Source of the DNA: an uncultured Halieaceae bacterium
Lineage (GTDB): Bacteria > Pseudomonadota > Gammaproteobacteria > Pseudomonadales > Halieaceae
Direction of reading: 5' to 3'
DNA: 64,000 bases
Assembly: GCA_913056165.1 (NCBI GenBank)
Contig: CAJXMD010000003.1
Span: 1-64,000 of the forward strand
In this document: piece after piece, positions 48,030 to 56,081 of the stretch
How positions within the stretch are numbered: position 1 is the first letter of the stretch
Layout: the number at the start of each line of letters is the position of its first letter
Position numbers and translations under genes: made by a program
Notes under the pieces: model-generated
Database searches by the model: none
What the model was told of the DNA's origin: nothing
Seen by the model: only the letters and a program-made list of their open reading frames with translations

Positions 48030-49516
48030 GTCAAGGCGGTCAAACCCTCAATTTATTGATTGCCGCTCTCGGTGGAGAGGGCGGAGGGGTGCTGACTAAC
48101 TGGCTGATAGAAATTGCTGATCGCAGCGGTTGGCATTGCCAGAGTACATCGCTTGCCGGGGTTGCCCAGCGCACCGGTGCGACAATTTACTATCTGGAAT
48201 TTATGGAACGCATAGCAGGCAAATCTCAGCCCGTGATGTCGTTGTTTCCAGCGCAGGGTGACATAGACGTTGCGCTCACCTCTGAAATCGCCGAGGCGGG
48301 GCGTATGGTCAGTCGGGGATTTATCTCACCAGATAAGACCACGCTCATATCATCTGATCATCGTGTGTTTGGTATCACAGAGAAAACCCACACCGGTGAT
48401 GGCACGGCGGACCGAGATCTGATTCTTTCGATGAGTGGTCGTTATGCAAAACGCTTTGTCCACTTCGATATGGCGGAGATGGTGAAGCGCCACGGAACGG
48501 TTATCTCGGCGGGTATGTTGGGAGCTGTTGCGGGGGCAGGTGTTCTGCCTTTCAGTCGGGAAGCATTCGAGCAAGCGCTCGCGAACGGTAAAGGCGCCGC
48601 GGCCAACCTGAGTGCATTCTCCGAAGCGTTCGACTGTGCCGCCAACGGGGGGGTGGGTGTGGTAAATCCCGGCGCCTCTGCCGAGGGACCTGCCTTCGTA
48701 CTGCCCCAGCCCACGACGGCAATAGGCGAGGAACTCTTGCCTCGAATCGAAGTTTTGCCCCCGGCTGTGCATGAGGTCACCTTTCAGGGGGTGCTCAAGC
48801 TGGTTGAGTATCAGGACGCGGCCTACGCAAAAACCTATCTTGGGCACGTCGAGCAATTCGTTGCAATGGATAGCGAGGCATCAGGCTTTCAATTGACCCG
48901 GGAAGGGGCTCGCTGGCTGGCGCTCTGGATGGCGTTCGAGGATATTCCCCGTGTGGCACAGCTCAAGCTGCGTCCAACCCGTGATGAGATGTTGCGCCAA
49001 GAGATTGGTGTTACCGAGGCCGAACCCTTAAAAGTCAGTGAGTATTTTCATCCGAGAGTAGAGGAAGTGGCGTCTCTGTTACCAAGACGGCTTGGTGGCG
49101 CCTTGCTGAAATCATCCTTGTGGCGAAAGGCAGTCAACAACACGCTTGGCGCTCGACAGCTCCGCACCGATACGATTGCGGTGACATTGGCGCTGCGCTT
49201 TTTGGCATCTTTGCGCCATGTAAGACGGCACATGCTGGGTTTTCACCACGAGTGGCGCATGATCAATGCATGGTTGGATGCAATCCTAACGGCAGGTGAC
49301 CCGGTGCTCGCTCGAGAGCTGGTGGAATGCGGTCGAATGGTTAAAGGATACGGATCAACACGACACAGGACCACAACTCGCTTGATGAGAATTGTTGATG
49401 GCGTTAAATCGTCCGAGATTGTCTCGGCAGAGACGGTGAGCCAGCTTCGATCCGCTGCGATGCAGGGTGAAGAAGAGGAACCTTTCCAAGCCGCGCTGAC
49501 AGCACTGAGCCACTGA
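48026..49516 (+). CDS. indolepyruvate ferredoxin oxidoreductase-like beta subunit, extended
   Basis: A 496-residue partner of the preceding gene. The first about 200 residues are the gamma-type 2-oxoacid:acceptor oxidoreductase domain (LIAALGGEGGGVLTNWL...AGVAQRTGATIYYLE). The remaining 300 residues are an alpha-helical extension found in long IorB proteins (DUF6537-like). The start is GTG 48026, coupled by overlap. It should complete the CoA-dependent oxidative decarboxylase. Confidence 0.85.
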   Translation: MSQGGQTLNLLIAALGGEGGGVLTNWLIEIADRSGWHCQSTSLAGVAQRTGATIYYLEFMERIAGKSQPVMSLFPAQGDIDVALTSEIAEAGRMVSRGFISPDKTTLISSDHRVFGITEKTHTGDGTADRDLILSMSGRYAKRFVHFDMAEMVKRHGTVISAGMLGAVAGAGVLPFSREAFEQALANGKGAAANLSAFSEAFDCAANGGVGVVNPGASAEGPAFVLPQPTTAIGEELLPRIEVLPPAVHEVTFQGVLKLVEYQDAAYAKTYLGHVEQFVAMDSEASGFQLTREGARWLALWMAFEDIPRVAQLKLRPTRDEMLRQEIGVTEAEPLKVSEYFHPRVEEVASLLPRRLGGALLKSSLWRKAVNNTLGARQLRTDTIAVTLALRFLASLRHVRRHMLGFHHEWRMINAWLDAILTAGDPVLARELVECGRMVKGYGSTRHRTTTRLMRIVDGVKSSEIVSAETVSQLRSAAMQGEEEEPFQAALTALSH

Positions 49517-49518
49517 TT

Positions 49519-50520
49519 ATGATTCCTGCTGTTATCGAGCGCTGGCAACGGTTTTCGCCTGGTGTTGGCGTGGCCGCTGTCGTTGCTCTGGCGGCATCGT
49601 TTCTCGCTAATCGGTATGGGGCCCCGGCGATGCTCCTTGGCCTCCTTCTTGGCATGGCGTTCAATTTTCTTGCTGAGGTCCCAAAACTTCTGCCAGGCAT
49701 TGATTTTTCTGCGACTCAGATCTTGCGACTTGGCGTGGCGCTACTGGGGTTGCGATTGACGATGGATGACCTTACGGCCTTGGGCTGGGGCCCGATAGTC
49801 ATGGTTTTTACGGCAGTCATTGCCACGATGCTGGTGGGAGTCCTTTTGGCGCGTGTATTGAACGTTGACTCAAAAGTAGGAATCTTGACGGGCGGTGCAG
49901 TGGGTATCTGCGGGGCCTCCGCCGCTATGGCAATCAGTAGCGCTTTGCCCCAAGGACCGGAGACCAAGCGCTACACGCTGTTTACGGTGATTGGCGTGAC
50001 TGCTTTGAGCACTATTGCGATGGTGTTGTACCCCGTTATTGGCGGATTGCTTCAGTTCAGTGATGCCGACATGGGGTTGTTTATTGGAGCGACCATCCAT
50101 GATGTGGCACAAGTGGTTGGTGCGGGCTACTCGGTGTCGACCGAAGCGGGCGATCTGGGAACCTTCGTAAAACTGCTTCGGGTGGCGATGCTGGTGCCCG
50201 TCGTTCTAGTTATCGGTATTGTCATTCGATCTGGCGCCCAGGGGACATCTACGAGGGGAATATCGGCACCGGTGCCGTGGTTCCTCGTGATGTTTGTGTT
50301 GCTTTTCGTGTTGAATAGCGCGGGTTACATGCCCCCCGCGGTGGCCCGACCGCTCGCTGACTCAGCCTCGCTGTTGTTGTTATTGGCTATCGCAGCGCTC
50401 GGTATCCGTACTTCGTTGAAAGAGGTGATGACTATTGGCTTCAGACCCGTGATCTTGCTGCTGGGTGAGACCTTATTTTTAGCGGCAGTGGTTGTTGCCT
50501 ATCTCATGTGGTTAACATAA
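49519..50520 (+). CDS. YeiH/UPF0324 family membrane protein
   Basis: A 333-residue integral membrane protein with about ten transmembrane helices, of the YeiH family (often labelled putative sulfate exporter). The motifs RLGVALLGLRLT, GICGASAAMAISS and IGATIHDVAQVVGAGYSVS are typical. It starts two bases after the IOR beta stop, so it is in the same operon and under the same operator. No substrate is proven for the family; here it may move an anionic pathway compound or an inorganic anion. Confidence 0.85.
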   Translation: MIPAVIERWQRFSPGVGVAAVVALAASFLANRYGAPAMLLGLLLGMAFNFLAEVPKLLPGIDFSATQILRLGVALLGLRLTMDDLTALGWGPIVMVFTAVIATMLVGVLLARVLNVDSKVGILTGGAVGICGASAAMAISSALPQGPETKRYTLFTVIGVTALSTIAMVLYPVIGGLLQFSDADMGLFIGATIHDVAQVVGAGYSVSTEAGDLGTFVKLLRVAMLVPVVLVIGIVIRSGAQGTSTRGISAPVPWFLVMFVLLFVLNSAGYMPPAVARPLADSASLLLLLAIAALGIRTSLKEVMTIGFRPVILLLGETLFLAAVVVAYLMWLT

Positions 50521-50566
50521 TTAGCCTATAGAGAGCCTCGATGCGGAAAACACTGGTAGAGCAGCC

Positions 50567-50611
50567 TGCGATCTCAGGTGCCACGATCTCAAACGTCATG
50601 ATCTAAACGGT
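50567..50611 (+). repeat. three 15-bp direct repeats
   Basis: Three contiguous imperfect 15-bp units (50567, 50582, 50597) share the core GATCTMA with exact 15-base spacing (core at 50570, 50585, 50600). They lie immediately upstream of a candidate promoter for the next gene and could be repeated regulator contacts. Confidence 0.55.
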
Positions 50612-50615
50612 CGCT

Positions 50616-50645
50616 TTGGTTAGTCGATGTGGTGCCGTCTACTAA
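50616..50645 (+). promoter_or_regulatory. candidate sigma70 promoter
   Basis: TTGGTT (50616-50621) and TACTAA (50640-50645) are separated by 18 bases, 30 bases before the GTG of the quinone-oxidoreductase-like gene. Spacing is acceptable and both hexamers are only partial matches. Confidence 0.4.
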
Positions 50646-50674
50646 AATGCCTGACTACCGAGAAGGAGTGAGAA

Positions 50675-51640
50675 GTGAGAGCCATCTATTATTCAAACCA
50701 CGGTGATGCCGCTGTACTTACCGAAGGCGACCTGCCTGTTCCAGCCTGCGCGCCACATCAGGTGCTCGTGCGGGTGTCGGCCGCGGGCGTTAATCCTATT
50801 GATCGGCGACTGCGAGCAGGCGAACTTCAGGAGTACATCAGTCGGACTTTCCCTGTGGTCCCTGGCTGGGATTTTTCGGGTGTTATCGAGACAGTAGGTA
50901 GTGACGTCGATGGCTGGCGTGTTGGTGATGAGGTGGTGGGACTGGCCTTCACCTGGTCAGTGCAACACGGCACTTATGCCGAGTACGTTCCTGTCGATGC
51001 GACGGCGATCGCCCGAAAGCCCCCATCGATCTCCTTTACCGATGCCGCAGCGCTCCCTTTGGTCTCGCTCACTGCATGGCAATCGCTGTCAGAGTTTGGT
51101 GCTTTGCAGGCGGGTCAATCGGCTTTTATTCAGGCTGGTGCGGGCGGCATCGGTAGCGTGGCGATTCCAATGGCCAAGCATCTGGGTTGTTGGGTCTATA
51201 CAACCTGTAGTGCTGCCAATGCCGAATATGTGGCAGAGCTTGGTGCCGATGTCGTTATTGATTACACCCGACAGAGCTATGTTGATGTGATTAAACAGGA
51301 GCGACCGACGGGAGTCGATGCAGTGCTCGAGACTCTTTACGGCGATGATATTTCTAGAAGTGCCATCAGTCTCGCAGCGGACGGTGGCGCGGTTGTCTTT
51401 ATGAACAATGAGCCTCCGGAACTGGCAGAGATCGAGGAGCGCGAACTGAGGAGTATCTTTCTACATCATCGTCCGGATGGGAAGATGCTCGACGAGTTGA
51501 TGAAAAAGTATGAGGCAGGGCAGTTACCAATACCTCCAGTCGAGGTGATGCCCCTCTCCGAAGCCGCCGAAGCCCACAGGCGGTCCGAAACCGGTCGGAC
51601 TCGAGGCAAGCTTGTCTTACAGGTGCAAGCTACTGAGTAA
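50675..51640 (+). CDS. zinc-free MDR-family NADPH:quinone reductase-like protein
   Basis: A 321-residue medium-chain reductase of the quinone-oxidoreductase/zeta-crystallin group. The GroES-like N-terminal domain (about 1-115) lacks the structural-zinc cysteines, and the Rossmann motif is AGAGGIGSVAIPMAK near 149-163. The start is GTG 50675. It has its own gap and a possible promoter but no island operator, so it may not be co-regulated. Substrate unknown; quinones or enones are usual. Confidence 0.82.
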   Translation: MRAIYYSNHGDAAVLTEGDLPVPACAPHQVLVRVSAAGVNPIDRRLRAGELQEYISRTFPVVPGWDFSGVIETVGSDVDGWRVGDEVVGLAFTWSVQHGTYAEYVPVDATAIARKPPSISFTDAAALPLVSLTAWQSLSEFGALQAGQSAFIQAGAGGIGSVAIPMAKHLGCWVYTTCSAANAEYVAELGADVVIDYTRQSYVDVIKQERPTGVDAVLETLYGDDISRSAISLAADGGAVVFMNNEPPELAEIEERELRSIFLHHRPDGKMLDELMKKYEAGQLPIPPVEVMPLSEAAEAHRRSETGRTRGKLVLQVQATE

Positions 51641-51674
51641 CGGGGTGGAAGACTCTGTGGTATCCTCCGGCGGT

Positions 51675-52160
51675 CTAGTCTGTGCCCCTCTCAGCCAGGA
51701 TGTCGATTTCAAAGGATAGGACTTTGGCACCATTCTGATTGAATGCCTCGTTACGGCTGCGGATCACTCCCCACTTATCCCGAATAACCTTGTCTGATTT
51801 TGCGATTATTTCGTATGTATAGGTCAGGGTGTGTCCTGGCCGGACTGGTTCAAGCCAGGTCATCGACTGAACTGAGATCCCTGCGCCATTTCGGCGCCCG
51901 TCATTAACCCCCTGAGCGTAGACCTCCATGTAATCGACCATCTTGCGCATCCACATAGCGCATATATGCCAAGGGGCCGCTACTAAGCCGCCCCAACGCA
52001 GGGCTCGAGCTGCTTCCGGATCGGTGTACTCGGGAGCCTTGGAATACAGTCGGGCGAACTCAATCATTTCGAGCTCTGAAAACGTGTGGCTTCCAAAAAC
52101 ATGAAACTCTCCAACTGGAAGATCTTCAAACCACCGATTGCGAAGGTAGAGATTGCTCAT
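51675..52160 (-). CDS. MaoC-like protein without catalytic Asp-His
   Basis: A 161-residue hot-dog protein of the MaoC family. The catalytic Asp and His of the hydratase motif are replaced (Ser40 and Tyr45 in YSKAPEYTD), while GGLVAAPWHICAMW is retained. This pattern is known for the structural half of heteromeric hydratases such as mycobacterial HadAB/ChsH. The start ATG 52160 overlaps the stop of the intact MaoC gene (ATGA), and the open frame further upstream lies inside that gene. The two probably form one enzyme. Confidence 0.78.
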   Translation of the reverse strand: MSNLYLRNRWFEDLPVGEFHVFGSHTFSELEMIEFARLYSKAPEYTDPEAARALRWGGLVAAPWHICAMWMRKMVDYMEVYAQGVNDGRRNGAGISVQSMTWLEPVRPGHTLTYTYEIIAKSDKVIRDKWGVIRSRNEAFNQNGAKVLSFEIDILAERGTD

Positions 52161-52564
52161 TGACTCGTGTCCACAGCGAAGATCGCGGAAATTTCGGCCA
52201 CTAGGACCGCTTCCGGTCCAAAGACAGAAATCTCGACTCCCTGACTTTCGCATCCCGGTACCATAGAGCTCGGTTGACGCTCGCCCAGCTGGAGTTCAGT
52301 GGTTAGTGATTGATCGACAAACGTGGGTTTGCGCCACTTCATCTCGCTAACCGCGGTTAGCATGACGGGGTTATAACCCTCCGCTGCGAGTGTGTCACTG
52401 GCGAGTTGGGTCGCCACAGCGGCAACTTGCCAGCCGCTGGCACATAGGCCGCCGAATATTGAAGCGTCGCCCGCGGCGGCGTCCATATGATAGGGCTGCG
52501 GATCAAAGGCTTGGGCGAAGTCAATGATCTCCTCCTGAGATAGAGACCGTTGATGGCTTTTCAT
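52157..52564 (-). CDS. MaoC-family hydratase, catalytic partner
   Basis: A 135-residue MaoC-type hydratase with the intact motif FDPQPYH (Asp21, His26) and GGLCASGWQVAA. It precedes and overlaps a paralogue lacking these residues. As a likely heterodimer they would hydrate a bulky or cyclic enoyl-CoA. The gene has no island operator upstream. Confidence 0.8.
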   Translation of the reverse strand: MKSHQRSLSQEEIIDFAQAFDPQPYHMDAAAGDASIFGGLCASGWQVAAVATQLASDTLAAEGYNPVMLTAVSEMKWRKPTFVDQSLTTELQLGERQPSSMVPGCESQGVEISVFGPEAVLVAEISAIFAVDTSQ

Positions 52565-52739
52565 AGGGCGTTAACTCGTCTTTTGTTGCAGCCATTGGGT
52601 GAACAGGGATAGTGTACCTCGAATTAACAATCATCGCGGATTCACCCTCGATGTGTCTTCTGGCCGGGAGAAGGATGCGGGTCGGCGGTAGCCAGCACCC
52701 GTCGACCATAAATATATAAACCAGTATTGGGAGAGCAAC

Positions 52740-53261
52740 ATGAGTCTGAGTTTTTACGATTGTAGCGTTGCAAGTTTTTTACAAACCTTGGGCGGCGTTA
52801 AAAACGCGATGGAGCGGGGCGCGGCTACTGCTGCGGACTCAGCTCTTGATTTGGAGGCGCTGGTTAACTTTCGCCTGCACGAGGATATGCTGCCCTTCTC
52901 CTTTCAGGTGGTATCGGTATGGCACCATTCGCTGGGCGCGATGAAGGGTTTATCTGCTGGCCTGTTTGAACCTCCACCGAAGCTTGGAGAGCTGAGCTAT
53001 AGCGATTTGCTGGGGCTGGTCGACGAGGCCATCGCCTACTGCGCTGAATTGGAGGAAACCACGGTAAACGAACTGGGCGGGCGGCCCATGCTGTTTAAAA
53101 TGGGCAAAATAGAACTACCCTTTACAACCGAGAGCTTCCTGCTGTCGTTTTCACTCCCGAATTTTTACTTTCACGCCACAACGACCTACAGCATGTTGCG
53201 ACACCACGGAGTACCGCTAGGCAAGATGGATTACCTGGGAAGCCTGAGAATGACGTCCTGA
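52740..53261 (+). CDS. DUF1993 family protein
   Basis: A 173-residue helical protein of the DUF1993 family (DinB-like four-helix bundle). The FYDCSVASFLQTLGGVKNAMERG start and the LPNFYFHATTTYSMLRHHGVPLGKMDYLG end are characteristic. GGGAG precedes the ATG. No activity is known. It lies between the MaoC pair and the convergent acyl-CoA dehydrogenase gene, and is not obviously part of the catabolic pathway. Confidence 0.75.
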   Translation: MSLSFYDCSVASFLQTLGGVKNAMERGAATAADSALDLEALVNFRLHEDMLPFSFQVVSVWHHSLGAMKGLSAGLFEPPPKLGELSYSDLLGLVDEAIAYCAELEETTVNELGGRPMLFKMGKIELPFTTESFLLSFSLPNFYFHATTTYSMLRHHGVPLGKMDYLGSLRMTS

Positions 53262-53279
53262 TTTATTGTCGATCCGTGT

Positions 53280-54458
53280 TCAGGCGCCTGTATGATTTAG
53301 GCGGGTCTGCCGCGCAATGATGGTGGTTTGTACCTCGCTGGCACCCTCGTAGATCCGTAGCGCGCGAACGTCGCGGTATAGAGATTCAACGATATAACCC
53401 TTGGTCACGCCTTTGCCGCCATGCAGTTGAACCGCGGTGTCAACTACCTGCTGGGCAGTTTCTGTGGCGTGATATTTGGCCATAGCCGCTTCACGGGTGA
53501 CTCGGTCTGCGGCGCAGTCTTTGGTCCAGGCGGCGCGGTAAACAAGGAGGGCGCTGGCGTCAACACCCAGCGCCATTTCACCAATTTTGGCCTGCACGAG
53601 CTGCAGGTCGTCTAATTTACCGCCAAAAATCTCTCGCGAAGCGGTGTAGTCCAGGGTTTCGTCTAGGGCTCTGCGAGCCATCCCCAAAGCCGCGGCTGCC
53701 ACGGTTGAGCGGAAAACATCCAAAGTAGCCATGGCAATGCCAAAGCCCCGACCTTCGTCCCCAACTCGCTGAGCATCGCTTATGCGGCAGTCGTTAAACT
53801 CGAGGGTGCCAAGAGGGTGGGGGGCGACGAGATCGATGCGTTCGGTAACCTCCAGTCCAGCTGTGTCGGCGTCCACAATGAAGCAGCTGATGCCCTTGGC
53901 GCCGCCACTGGCATCGGTGCGCGCGAACACCGTGTAAAAATCCGCTATGCCCGCATTCGAAATCCAGGTCTTGCACCCATTCAGAATCCAGTCATCACCG
54001 TCTCGAACGGCGCTACATTTCATAGCCGCCACATCCGATCCCGCATTTGGTTCAGAAAGCCCGAAGGCGCTCATCTTTTCACCCGCCGCGACAGCCTGCA
54101 GATACTTTTCCTGTTGTTGTGCTGTTCCAAAGAGCGATATCGGCCCGCTACCCAGCCCTTGCATGGCAAACGCAAAGTCAGCAAGCGCATTATGCCGCGC
54201 TAGCGTCTCTCGAATGATACAAAGACTTCGCACATCGAGCTTTTCGAGATTCCCGCCGCCGCTTGCAGGCACTGCATAGCCGGCGAAACCCGAGCTCCCT
54301 AACGCCCTGACTAGTTTGACGCAGGTGCCGTCGAGATCCTCATGTTCATGCTCTGTGAGAACCTCCATGTGCTCCTGAGCCCACTGATCAAGGGTTTCAG
54401 CCAAGTGGCGGTGGTGGTCCTCAAAGAATGGCCACCCTAAAAAGCTCTTATCACTCAC
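53280..54458 (-). CDS. acyl-CoA dehydrogenase of the 2-aminobenzoyl-CoA operon
   Basis: A 392-residue FAD acyl-CoA dehydrogenase. [15 protein letters not shown] and [18 protein letters not shown] bind FAD, and the catalytic-Glu segment is [18 protein letters not shown] near the C-terminus. It is the last gene of the minus-strand operon that starts with the monooxygenase/reductase fusion, and probably oxidises an alicyclic or ring-opened acyl-CoA. It differs from the GcdH-type enzyme of the same island in lacking the glutaryl-specific motifs. Confidence 0.87.
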   Translation of the reverse strand: MSDKSFLGWPFFEDHHRHLAETLDQWAQEHMEVLTEHEHEDLDGTCVKLVRALGSSGFAGYAVPASGGGNLEKLDVRSLCIIRETLARHNALADFAFAMQGLGSGPISLFGTAQQQEKYLQAVAAGEKMSAFGLSEPNAGSDVAAMKCSAVRDGDDWILNGCKTWISNAGIADFYTVFARTDASGGAKGISCFIVDADTAGLEVTERIDLVAPHPLGTLEFNDCRISDAQRVGDEGRGFGIAMATLDVFRSTVAAAALGMARRALDETLDYTASREIFGGKLDDLQLVQAKIGEMALGVDASALLVYRAAWTKDCAADRVTREAAMAKYHATETAQQVVDTAVQLHGGKGVTKGYIVESLYRDVRALRIYEGASEVQTTIIARQTRLNHTGA

Positions 54459-54500
54459 CGTTGTCGTTTCCTCAAGATAGCGCTTGGTTTACCTGACCCG

Positions 54501-55313
54501 TTAATTACCCTCGAAGACGGGAGATTTTTTGCTGACGAAGGCTTCATAAGCTCTGTTGAAGTCTTCAGTTTGCATGCAAATCGCCTGCGCCTGTGCCTCA
54601 CACTCGATGGCCTGATCGACCGACATATTCCACTGTTGATGGAGCTGGGTTTTGGTGATCCCGTTGGCAAAAGTGGGTCCGGCTACTATCCGATCAGCCG
54701 CACCCTTAGCGTCGCTGAGGGGGTCTTCGCTGACACCATTAAAAAACCCCCAGTGTTCGCCCTCATCGGCCGACATGGATCGCCCAAAATACAAGAGCTC
54801 ACTCGCTCGACCTTGGCCAATAATCCTGGGAAGAATAGAGCAAGCCCCCATGTCGCAGCCGGCAAGACCCACGCGATTAAAAAGAAAAGCCACCTTGGCG
54901 GATGGGGCCCCATAGCGAAGGTCGCTGGCCATGGCGATGATGGCGCCGGCGCCGGCGCAAATTCCTTCCACAGCAGACACCACAGGCTGCGGGCAAGCCC
55001 GCATGGCTTTGACGAGGTCACCGGTCATGCGGGTGAAATCGAGTAGCTCGCTCATGGACATTTTAGTCAGCGGGCCGATGATTTCATGGACATCACCGCC
55101 CGAGCAAAAGTTTCCTCCCGCACCGGTGATGACAACAGCGTGGATGTCATCTGCGTAAGTCAGCGCACGAAATAAATCCCGCAATTCAGCATAAGATTCA
55201 AAGGTCAGGGGATTTTTTCTATCGGGTCGATTGAGCGTGATCAGCGCAACGCCGTCGGTCGCTTCCCAAAGAAAATGGGTAGCCTCGTAATTTGCCAGCT
55301 TGGTTTTTTGCAT
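54501..55313 (-). CDS. enoyl-CoA hydratase/isomerase family protein
   Basis: A 270-residue crotonase-fold protein. The oxyanion-hole segments [11 protein letters not shown] and [19 protein letters not shown] are present. The first catalytic Glu of true hydratases (PEI/PEV motif) is not conserved ([10 protein letters not shown]), while an Asp in GCDMGA and the Glu in RASELL remain. It may therefore act as an isomerase or ring hydrolase rather than a standard hydratase. It lies 12 bases behind the SDR gene in the operon. Confidence 0.82.
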   Translation of the reverse strand: MQKTKLANYEATHFLWEATDGVALITLNRPDRKNPLTFESYAELRDLFRALTYADDIHAVVITGAGGNFCSGGDVHEIIGPLTKMSMSELLDFTRMTGDLVKAMRACPQPVVSAVEGICAGAGAIIAMASDLRYGAPSAKVAFLFNRVGLAGCDMGACSILPRIIGQGRASELLYFGRSMSADEGEHWGFFNGVSEDPLSDAKGAADRIVAGPTFANGITKTQLHQQWNMSVDQAIECEAQAQAICMQTEDFNRAYEAFVSKKSPVFEGN

Positions 55314-55325
55314 AAGCCTTCCTTA

Positions 55326-56081
55326 TTAAGACGTTTCTCCGCCGTCGAGTGCGATCGCCTGTCCGTTGACAGCGCCTCCGGCGTCGCTCGCGAGCCATTG
55401 TACCGCGGCCGCGACTTCTGCGGGTTCAATCAGCCGTCCCATGGGATTGCAATCGGTAAAGTGTGTAAGCGCCTCAGCCTCAGTACGGCCGGTCTTACTG
55501 GCGATAGTCTTAATCGATTGCTGAATGATGTCCGTGTTGGTATAGCCCGGACACACGGCGTTTACGGTAATGCCAGTATCCGCGACTTCAAGCGCAAGGG
55601 ATCGAGTGAGTCCCAACACCGCATGTTTTGATGCGACATAGGCCGCGACGTACTTGTAGCCTTTAAGGGAGCCTGTGCTGGCAATATTGATGATGCGGCC
55701 CCATCCTCGCTCCCGCATTCCCGCCAATACATGCTGCGTGCAGTGGAAAACCCCGTTGAGGTTTAAATCCAGAGTGGCCTGCCACTCCGGGAACTCAATT
55801 TTGTGAAAGGGAGCAGTGGGTGCCATGCCGGCGCAGTTAACCAAAATATCGACGGGACCATGACTGTCGCAGGCGACCTCGAAGGAAGAAGTCACCTGAT
55901 CTCGGTCAGTCACATCCGTGGGTTGCGCCAGGCAGTGGTCCCCAAGCGACTCTGCCAGAGCCTGCAGCGGTTCCTTTCTTCGACCCACCAAGGTCAGATT
56001 GCACCCCGAGGCATGCAGGGTGGACGCGATAGCGGCGCCGATACCTGTCCCGGCGCCGGTCACCAACGCGTGGCGCGGCAT
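55326..56081 (-). CDS. SDR-family dehydrogenase
   Basis: A 251-residue classical SDR: TGAGTGIG at 8-15, NCAG in VNCAGMAP, catalytic Ser in NIASTGS and YVASK (Tyr, Lys). It resembles 3-hydroxybutyrate dehydrogenase and 3-oxoacyl reductases. The start overlaps the stop of the fusion gene (TGATG). In context it could oxidise or reduce the 5-oxo/hydroxy group of the alicyclic CoA ester made by the fusion enzyme. Confidence 0.83.
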   Translation of the reverse strand: MPRHALVTGAGTGIGAAIASTLHASGCNLTLVGRRKEPLQALAESLGDHCLAQPTDVTDRDQVTSSFEVACDSHGPVDILVNCAGMAPTAPFHKIEFPEWQATLDLNLNGVFHCTQHVLAGMRERGWGRIINIASTGSLKGYKYVAAYVASKHAVLGLTRSLALEVADTGITVNAVCPGYTNTDIIQQSIKTIASKTGRTEAEALTHFTDCNPMGRLIEPAEVAAAVQWLASDAGGAVNGQAIALDGGETS

